From NCBI GenBank assembly GCA_016218815.1, contig JACRCX010000069.1, positions 1 through 64,000 on the forward strand: a stretch of 64,000 nucleotides of DNA, given 5' to 3'. Within the stretch, counting starts at the first letter, position 1; each line of letters starts with the position of its first letter. The DNA is from Deltaproteobacteria bacterium. GTDB lineage: Bacteria > Myxococcota_A > Polyangia > DRWM01 > JAAZOP01. The position numbers were made by a program, and so were the translations under genes. Below, one piece after another: positions 44,115 to 51,300 of this stretch. The notes beneath the pieces were generated by a model. That model did no database searches, was not told where the DNA came from, and was given only the letters and a program-made list of their open reading frames with translations.

Positions 44115-44993
44115 CTACAGGAAGTCGGGGGTCGCGGAGATGCGCGCGCCGATGCCGATCTCGGCGTTCTCCACGTCCTGGCCCGCCAGGGGAACGATCA
44201 CGCCGGCCTCCAGGAGGAGCCAGTTGATCGGGCGCGATCGTGCGCCGGCCATCAGGTTGAACGAGCGCAAGGGGTCAGTCGCCGCCCCGATGGGCTCGTC
44301 CAGCTGGACGTGGAACTGGAGGTCGACGAAGCCGCCGATGAAGTCGAGCGGCATCACGGTCGCCCCGATCGTCGGCGAGAAGAAGTACGAACCCTCGGTG
44401 CCCGAGTCGGGGAACTGCAGCCAGAAGACGATCGGCAGGGTCACGTTGATCGACAGCCACGTCAGCGGCCGGTAGGCGATGTACAAGCCGGGATCGAATG
44501 CGAGGGGATGAACGGACTCGTAAGACTCGTAGGTCGTGGTGGGCAGGAGAATGCCGATACCGACGGCGATGTCGAGCCAGTCGAGGGGCAGGACGAGCAC
44601 CTTGGCGCGAGGTACGACGAAGCCGAAGTCGTCCGAGCCCGGATTGCTCGAGGTCGTGTCGTGGTGGTCGAAAACCTCGAAGTCCACGCCGACCTCCAGG
44701 AAGCCGAACAGCTCCAGATGGGCCTCGATCAACAGCCCGAGGAGATTGTCCCTGGTCGGCAAACCTGCCGCGTCGGTCCCGCTGTCCGTACGCCACTGGA
44801 GGGCAATCCCGAGCCGCGTCTCGGGGGAGGTAGCGCGGGGAGCGGCAAGGTTGCCCATCACGGTCGAGGGAGCGAACTCGAAGGGACCGAGGAATTGCGT
44901 CGACGGCGCCTCCTCTTCGGTCCCCTCCTCGGCGGCCGTCACGGTCGAGGTAGCGACTACGCACAGGAACGCAGCCAGGACGATCGCGCGCAT
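44115..44993 (-). CDS. Outer-membrane beta-barrel-like protein, unknown
   Basis: 292 residues from the ATG at 44993: AGGAGG lies five nt upstream, whereas the GTG at 44999 uses the G of that site. Signal peptide MRAIVLAAFLCVVATSTVTA with Ala-rich cleavage. The mature part is an alternation of hydrophobic and polar beta strands with aromatic belts (GLLIEAHLELFGFLEVGVDFEVFD, YIAYRPLTWLSINVTLPIVFWLQ, FIGGFVDLQFHVQLDEP), ending GIGARISATPDFL, which suggests a small barrel. No recognised family. It lies alone between converging DsrE and diverging kinase genes. Confidence 0.72.
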   Translation of the reverse strand: MRAIVLAAFLCVVATSTVTAAEEGTEEEAPSTQFLGPFEFAPSTVMGNLAAPRATSPETRLGIALQWRTDSGTDAAGLPTRDNLLGLLIEAHLELFGFLEVGVDFEVFDHHDTTSSNPGSDDFGFVVPRAKVLVLPLDWLDIAVGIGILLPTTTYESYESVHPLAFDPGLYIAYRPLTWLSINVTLPIVFWLQFPDSGTEGSYFFSPTIGATVMPLDFIGGFVDLQFHVQLDEPIGAATDPLRSFNLMAGARSRPINWLLLEAGVIVPLAGQDVENAEIGIGARISATPDFL

Positions 44994-45168
44994 CTTCACC
45001 TCCTACTTGCCGCCGGGGCGGCGACTTCCGGTGCCGATGACAGTAGGACAGCGAGAGGGGCGAGGCAAGGCGCTGTCGCCGCGCATCGTGCGGAAACGCC
45101 GGTTGTCGAGGTCCCGCCGGGTCGAGTAGACTTTGCGACGACCGGTGGGCGGGACGGTCGAGCAGGTG

Positions 45169-46965
45169 ATGACCGAAGAGGGCGCCACGAACGACCCGAT
45201 GGTCGGACGGACCATCGAGGGGAAATACGAGATCGTCCGCCGCATCGGCGAAGGCGGAATGGGCTCGGTCTACGAGGCCCGCCACCTCCTGCTCGGCAAG
45301 AAGCTCGCCGTCAAGGTCCTGCTGCCCGAGGTCGCGGGCGACCCGGAGGTGGTGCAGCGGTTCCACAACGAGGCACGCATCGCCGCCTCGCTCGGCCACG
45401 AGAACGTGATCGAGATCACCGATATGGGCACCCTGCCCTCCGGCTCGCCCTTCATCGTCATGGAGCTCCTGCAAGGCGAAAGCCTGGCACAACGTCTGGA
45501 GGAGGTCGGTCGCCTGCCGACGAGCGAGGCCGTTCGCATCCTCGCACCGGTGCTCGACGCCCTGGCGGTCGTGCACGAGGCCGGGGTGGTGCACCGCGAC
45601 CTCAAACCGGACAACGTGTTCCTCGCCCGGCGCAGCGGGGCCGAGGGCACCAGGACGGTCGTCAAGCTGCTCGATTTCGGCATCTCCAAGCTGCGCTGCG
45701 CCGAGACGGGCAACTTCCACTTGACGCGCACCGGTACCGTCCTGGGAACGCCCTACTACATGTCCCCGGAGCAGGCATCGGGCTGCAAGGACCTCGACCA
45801 GCGCGCCGACCTGTACGCCGTGGGCGTGATGCTCTACGAGATGCTCGTCGGCCGGCGGCCGTTCGAGGGCGACACGTACAACGCGCTGTTGGCCGCGATC
45901 CTGACCCGCGATCCACCGCGCCCGCGCGCGCTGTGCCCCGACATCCCGGAGGCGCTGGAGGCCGTCGTCCTGCGCGCGATGTCGCGGGAGGCGGCGCAAC
46001 GCTTCCCGACCGCGAGCGACTTCCTGCACGCGCTCGCGCCGTTCGGGCCCGCGGGCGTCGTGCCGCGCAGCTCGCCGTCACGCCTCGCCCCCCTCCCCTC
46101 CCGCTCCGCCGTCGGCACCCCGGCCGCGCGCTCCGTGGAGCGCGAGGGAGGCGCCCCGCCACGACGCGCCGGCATCGCCTGGGCGGCGGCCGGCCTGGTC
46201 GTCGTGGCCGCCGGGGCGGCCGCGCTCTTCGTGCTGCGCCCCTGGGAGGGTGGCTCGACCGATTCGCCGACGCCGCCCGGCCTCGAGAACCCGCTTGCCG
46301 CGCGCGCACCCGCTCCGGCAATCCCGGGGCCGTCGCCGGTGCCGGCCCTGCCGCCCGGACCGTCGCCGAGCGCTCTGCCGGCCACGGCGGACGCCGGCGC
46401 CCAGGGAGCGCCCCCGCCCGACGCCGGAGTGCCGCCGAATCCGACCGTGGCCGCGGCGCCGGATGCGTCGATCGAGGCCGTCGCCCCGCCGGACGGGCCC
46501 GATGGGGGACCGGCGCCCGTGGACGCGGAGCGCCCGCCGCCGCCGCAGGATGCCCGCCGGCCCGTCGATCGAGCCGCGGTGCGGCAGGACGCGGCACCGG
46601 TCGAGCCCGGACTGCCGGCGCAGCCGGACGCCGGAATCGCGAGGAGCCGCTTCGAGTCCGCGCGCGGGGACGTCCGCGCCTGCTTCGGCGCAGGGGCGGG
46701 TCGCGTCTCCTGCTCCGTCGAGTTCTCCGGCGAGACCGGACGCATGACCTCGGCCAACGTCACGAGCCAGCCCGCGCGCCCGGGGCTCGCCACGTGCGTG
46801 CGCGATGCCCTGCGCCGCGTCCAGCTCCCGCCGTTCTCCTCCGCGGCGACCACGCTGCAACACGTCTACGACTTCGCCCCGGCCGGGGCGGCGACGTCGG
46901 ACGCGGGCGGGACCGAGGTCATCCGGACGGTGATCGAGGAATACGATGAGCCACCCCATCCCTAG
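45169..46965 (+). CDS. Hanks-type Ser/Thr protein kinase, one TM, AgmX/PglI-like C-terminal domain
   Basis: 598 residues from the ATG at 45169 (upstream TTG at 45133 rejected). Kinase domain: GEGGMGSVYEARHLL (P-loop), AVKVLLPE, HRDLKPDNVFL, DFGISK, SPEQ. Transmembrane segment at about 334-357 (AGIAWAAAGLVVVAAGAAALFVL), then a long Pro/Ala linker and a C-terminal domain with ARGDVRACFGAGAGRVSCSVEFSGETGRM and CVRDALRRVQLPPF, a TonB-like C-terminal fold found on myxobacterial secreted proteins. The output should be a periplasmic or outer-membrane interaction coupled to cytoplasmic phosphorylation. Gene overlaps the next by 20 nt, forming a transcription unit. Confidence 0.93.
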   Translation: MTEEGATNDPMVGRTIEGKYEIVRRIGEGGMGSVYEARHLLLGKKLAVKVLLPEVAGDPEVVQRFHNEARIAASLGHENVIEITDMGTLPSGSPFIVMELLQGESLAQRLEEVGRLPTSEAVRILAPVLDALAVVHEAGVVHRDLKPDNVFLARRSGAEGTRTVVKLLDFGISKLRCAETGNFHLTRTGTVLGTPYYMSPEQASGCKDLDQRADLYAVGVMLYEMLVGRRPFEGDTYNALLAAILTRDPPRPRALCPDIPEALEAVVLRAMSREAAQRFPTASDFLHALAPFGPAGVVPRSSPSRLAPLPSRSAVGTPAARSVEREGGAPPRRAGIAWAAAGLVVVAAGAAALFVLRPWEGGSTDSPTPPGLENPLAARAPAPAIPGPSPVPALPPGPSPSALPATADAGAQGAPPPDAGVPPNPTVAAAPDASIEAVAPPDGPDGGPAPVDAERPPPPQDARRPVDRAAVRQDAAPVEPGLPAQPDAGIARSRFESARGDVRACFGAGAGRVSCSVEFSGETGRMTSANVTSQPARPGLATCVRDALRRVQLPPFSSAATTLQHVYDFAPAGAATSDAGGTEVIRTVIEEYDEPPHP

Positions 46966-48037
46966 ACCGGCACGGTCCTGGTGCGCGTCCGCGCTTCTCG
47001 CCGCCGTCCTCGTCGCGGCATCCGCCGGCGTTTCGGCGCAAGAGGGCGTCGAAGCGGAGGCCCGGGCACGGTTCGACCACGGCGTCGAGCTGTTCCGGGC
47101 GGAGGACTGGGCGGGGGCACTGGCCGAGTTCGCCGCCTCGTTCGACCTCGTCCCCAACCCGTCGCTGCGCTACAACATCGGCGTCTGTCATTTCAACCTC
47201 GGGCAGCTCGACCAGGCCGAATTCCAGCTCCGCCTGTACCTCGAGGAAGTGGACCCCTCGCGCATTCCGGAGGATCGGCGGACGGACACCGAGCGGATTC
47301 TCGCCGTCATCGATGCCCGGCGCGGAACGCTGGATCTCCGGATCTCCGTCGAAGGGGCGACGGTCCGGATCGACGATGCGGAGGTCGGCGTCTCCCCGCT
47401 GCCCCAGGCGGTCGTCCTGCCCGAAGGTCCGCACCGGGTCGTGGTGACCCTCGAAGGGTACCAGCCGTTCGAGCGCGAGGTGGATCTCGCACCGGGCACG
47501 ACCCGCCCGCTGGACGTGGTGCTCGTGCCGGTCGCGGTCGAGCCCCCGCCGCCCGTCGAGCCCCCGCCGCCCGTCGAGCCCCCGCCGCCCGTCGAGCCCC
47601 CGCCGCCCGTCGAGCCGCCGCCCGTCGTGGAGTCCGAGGACGGCGGCATCTCGCCGGTCTGGTGGAAGACGCTGGCCAACGTCGCCGGCGCGCTGGCCGT
47701 GGGTGGCGCGATCACCGGCGGCCTGGAGTTGTGGAAGGAATCGCAGTTCGAGACGGCCGTCGCGGACTGCAGGCGCGGCATTCCGACGGCCTGCTCGGAG
47801 GGTTCCGACATCGCGTCGGACGGCGAGGCCCTGGGGGCGACGACGACGGCGCTATTGATCGTCGCGGGCGTGACGGCGGCGGTCGCCGTGACGCTGGTCT
47901 TCTTCACGGACTTCGACGAGGACGAGGAGGAGGAGGCCCCCGCGGCGCCCGCGGTATCGGTGGGCTTCGGCCCGGCGCTCGATCCGGTTTCCGGCAGCGC
48001 CTCCGGCGGCATCTTCGAGACGACGATTCGCTTCTGA
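46946..48037 (+). CDS. Exported TPR-PEGA-domain protein
   Basis: 363 residues. ATG at 46946 overlaps the kinase gene by 20 nt. Signal peptide ASALLAAVLVAASAGVSA. A TPR-like helical pair (ARFDHGVELFRAEDWAGALAEFAASFDLVPNPSLRYNIGVCHFNLG) follows, then a PEGA domain (RGTLDLRISVEGATVRIDDAEVG to GYQPFEREVDLAPGTTRPLDVVL). A tandem PPPPVE repeat separates it from a C-terminal hydrophobic hairpin (TLANVAGALAVGGAITGGLE and TTALLIVAGVTAAVAVTLVFF). Pairs of Ser/Thr kinase and PEGA genes are a standard myxobacterial arrangement; an envelope-sensing link is inferred. Confidence 0.9.
   Translation: MSHPIPRPARSWCASALLAAVLVAASAGVSAQEGVEAEARARFDHGVELFRAEDWAGALAEFAASFDLVPNPSLRYNIGVCHFNLGQLDQAEFQLRLYLEEVDPSRIPEDRRTDTERILAVIDARRGTLDLRISVEGATVRIDDAEVGVSPLPQAVVLPEGPHRVVVTLEGYQPFEREVDLAPGTTRPLDVVLVPVAVEPPPPVEPPPPVEPPPPVEPPPPVEPPPVVESEDGGISPVWWKTLANVAGALAVGGAITGGLELWKESQFETAVADCRRGIPTACSEGSDIASDGEALGATTTALLIVAGVTAAVAVTLVFFTDFDEDEEEEAPAAPAVSVGFGPALDPVSGSASGGIFETTIRF
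47537..47626 (+). repeat. 18-bp tandem repeat coding for PPPPVE
   Basis: Four exact copies of GTCGAGCCCCCGCCGCCC (47537-47608) and one shortened copy. Lies inside the PEGA protein linker. Being in frame and a multiple of three, copy changes would alter linker length only. Confidence 0.85.
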
Positions 48038-48049
48038 CGGGTGACGACG

Positions 48050-48331
48050 ATGGCACAGCGGTTTGGGCGACTGATCCTGGGGATTCTGGCAGGCGCGGCA
48101 TTGGCGGGGTGCTTTCCCGAGTTCAACCGCGATCTGCTGACGGACGCGCAGGTCTGCGAGCCCCCGTGCGAGCCCGGCTGGACGTGCCTGGGCGACGCCG
48201 GCTGCCTGGCACCCGGCGAGGACTCGTCCGCCGAAGCGGAAGCGGAGGCGGAGGCCGACGCGGACGCGGACGCGGACTCGACGTACGGCGAGGCCGATGC
48301 AACGCCTGAGGACTCGGCGGGGGGCTCGTGA
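48050..48331 (+). CDS. Small Cys-rich lipoprotein with Ala-Asp/Glu tail
   Basis: 93 residues from the ATG at 48050; a GTG at 48041 is also in frame. Signal peptide ending ALAGC. Mature part has CEPPCEPGWTCLGDAGC, a four-Cys cluster resembling the repeats in the other lipoproteins here, then AEAEAEAEADADADADS. Ends GTGA-coupled to the next gene (start codon at 48328). Position between a PEGA protein and a propeller protein suggests a structural partner. Confidence 0.75.
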   Translation: MAQRFGRLILGILAGAALAGCFPEFNRDLLTDAQVCEPPCEPGWTCLGDAGCLAPGEDSSAEAEAEAEADADADADSTYGEADATPEDSAGGS

Positions 48332-51300
48332 ACAGCCGGCCGCCAATCCGGCAGACCGCCTGCCGCCCGGCGCCTGAAGGCGCCGGCTGCACCCGGAAGT
48401 GCTCCGCTGTGTTCGGAACCGAACCGCGGGCTTCAGCCCGCGGCTGGATCGGCCGGGAGAGCCGCACCCTGAAGGGTGCGGTTCGGTTCCGGCCTGTCGC
48501 TTCGTTGTTGTTCTTCCTCGCCTCTTCCGCCGCGGCCCAGCCGTGGCCGGCGGCGCGCCATGACGCCGCACGTTCGGCACGCTCGGAGCCCGTGGCGCCC
48601 TTCGTCGCGCCCGCCGAGGCATTCGCACTGTCCGTCGGCGGCAAGCTCGGCGCGGATGAACTGCGCGTGGCGGACGTGGACCTCGACGGCTTGCCGGAGA
48701 CGCTCTTCCCCGCCGGCCGGCGCGTGCGCGCACTGCGCGACGGGGGGGACCTGCTCTGGGTTTCGGAGGACGTCGGCGCGTGGTGGATGCTCGGCACCGC
48801 CGACTTCGACGGCGACGGGCGGCCCGAGGTCGCCGTCGCCACCGCCGTCCCCGGAGTCGCATTCCTCGACGGCCTGGAAGGCCGGACGATCTTCGCAAGC
48901 GGCGCCGGCGACGTCTCCACGCTCGGCACCATCCTCCCCCTCGACGTCGAGGGCGACGGGGCGGTCGAGCTGTACGTCGCCGACGACGGCTGCTCGCACG
49001 ACGGGCGAGGATTCGGACGGGTCTACGGCCTGGCCGGCGGCGTCGTGACCCGCACCGTCTTGCGGACGGAGACGCACGACTTCTGGTGCGGGCGCGATCA
49101 GGTCGTCGCCGACCTGGACGGCGACGGGCGCCCGGAGATCGTGGCCCCCGACGAGGACCGGGTGTGGGCCTACGATCCCGCAAGCGGCTTCTCGACCCGC
49201 GCCTCCGGCTCGCTCGACGCCTTCCCCGTCGGCCTCGTCCACACCGCCGTTGCCGACCTCGATCGGGACGGTGACGACGAGCTGATCCTCGCCAGCGACA
49301 ACCCGTGGCGGTGGTACGCCGCGGCCCGCAGGCTCCAGGTGCTCGACGCCGCCGGCGACGAGCTGGTGTCGAGCTGGATCGTCCGTGTCAGCCCCGAGGC
49401 GGGCGGCCATCGGTTCCTCGACGCTCCCGCGGCCGACGTCCTGGCGTCCTCGGCGGGGCTCGAGGTCGTCTCCTCCATCGCGGACTCCGCGTCGTCCGGG
49501 TGGGAGGTGCGCGTCTTCCGCGGACTGTCCGACGACGGGGACGAGCACGTCCTCGCCGCGATCCCCGACGCCGTCGCGCTCGGTCTGGCCGACGTCGATG
49601 GCGACGGCTTGGCCGAGATCCTGGCCCGGCCCGCGCCCGACTTCGTCGTCGATTCCGCGCCGTCGACGATCTCGGCGTTCGACGTGCTCGAGGACGGCAC
49701 GACGGAGGAGCTGTGGAGCGTGCCGTCAAGCCGGCTGCCGCTGGCGCCCGACCCGGGGGGAGCGGACTCCGCCCTTCCCGCGGCCGGAAACGACGGATGG
49801 GGCGGTCCGGCCGGGCCCATCGTCCAGGAGGGGCCCGCGGGACTGCCGGCGGTGCTCGTGGAGTCGGACGGCGATGGCGACGGGGTCTCCGACCGGCTGG
49901 CGCTGCTCGACGGTCCGACCGGAGCGGAGCTGGCGCGCTGGAGCGACCCCGATTCGGCGCTCGGTCCCGGAGGGATCATCGCCGTCGGTCGCGCCTCGGG
50001 AGCGGACGTCTGCCTCGCGGCCGCGACGGAGAGCGCGCGCGTGGCGCAGTTCCACGCAGGCCTCGCACTGTCCAACGACGCGGACGGCGGGGGCGTTCCC
50101 GACGTCACCGCGGCGAATCGCGCGGCGACTCCGCCGATCGTGCCGTCCGGAAGCGAAGTGGTCGCCGCGGAAGCCGGAGGCCGCGTCCCGGTCTTCAGCG
50201 CCTCGTGCAGCTCGGCGGTCTGCGGACCGGCGCGGCGGTCCCCTTCGCGACTGCTGTCGAGCGAGCCCCGCGTCGCGGGCGCCGCGTGCGACTGCACGGC
50301 CGAGCCGTTCCTCGTCGGCGCGTACCGCACCAACGGCGGTCACGCGGCGGTGGCGCTTTTCCCCGGCATGACTGCCGCGGCGACGACAATCGACCTCGGC
50401 GCCGCGGTCGAGCCCGTCGCCGACGCGCTTCCGGTCGGACCGCTCGATCCCGAGTTCCCGGAGTGGGACACCGTGGCGTTGGCGCTTTACGACCCGTCGT
50501 CGAACCGGTCGTCGCTGGCTCTGGTCTCGACCGGCGGCGCGCGCACGCAGTGGATGGGGCTCGACGCCGACGGCACCGTGGGCGGCCCGCTGGCCGCCGC
50601 GGACCTCGACGGGGACGGGGACGACGAGCTTCTCGCCGTCCGCGACGGCTTCGTGCAAGTCGTCTCGGCGGGCGGCGAGGAAGTCGTGCGGCATGAGGCG
50701 TGGGGCGGAGGGTCGATCCTGGCGTGGGACGTGGGGGAGGGACGGCCGGCGCTGTTCCGCACCGGCGCCGACTCCTTCGCCGTGGAGCGGCTGGACACGA
50801 ATCTTGACCGCGTCTGGATCGCGGGAGAGGGGACATCGCACCGGGGCCGGCTCGCGGCAATCGCCGGCGGCGGCGACGGCACCTTCCGGCTGGGAGTCGT
50901 GGCCGAGGTGTCGGCGGAGCTGTCGGCCTACGCGGCAGAGGACGGGGCGCTCCTCTGGCGCACTGCCCTGGCGAGCGGCGACGCCTATCCGGATGTCGCC
51001 ACGGCGTATGCCGCGGGCGCGCGGCCGGGCGTCCTGTCGAGCCCGGCGACGGCGGCGGCGACGGAGCCGGCAGCCGCGGACACGCTGATCGTGGGCTCGA
51101 GCGACGGCTTCCTCTACGGCGTCTCGGCGGCCGACGGGAGTCTGGCGTGGTCCGTCGCGCTGCACGCGGCGGTCGGCGAACCCGTGGTCGTGCCGTTCGA
51201 CGATCCGGGCGGCGAGCCCGACCCGTGGACTGCCGTGCTGGCGCCCGCCGCCGACGGGCTGGTGCACGTGGTCGGCGAGGCGCGACTGCCGGCGCCGGTG

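Noticed and set aside
44115..44993. Outer-membrane protein considered as a porin of known type
   Set aside because: No recognised porin signature and last residue Leu, so left as unknown
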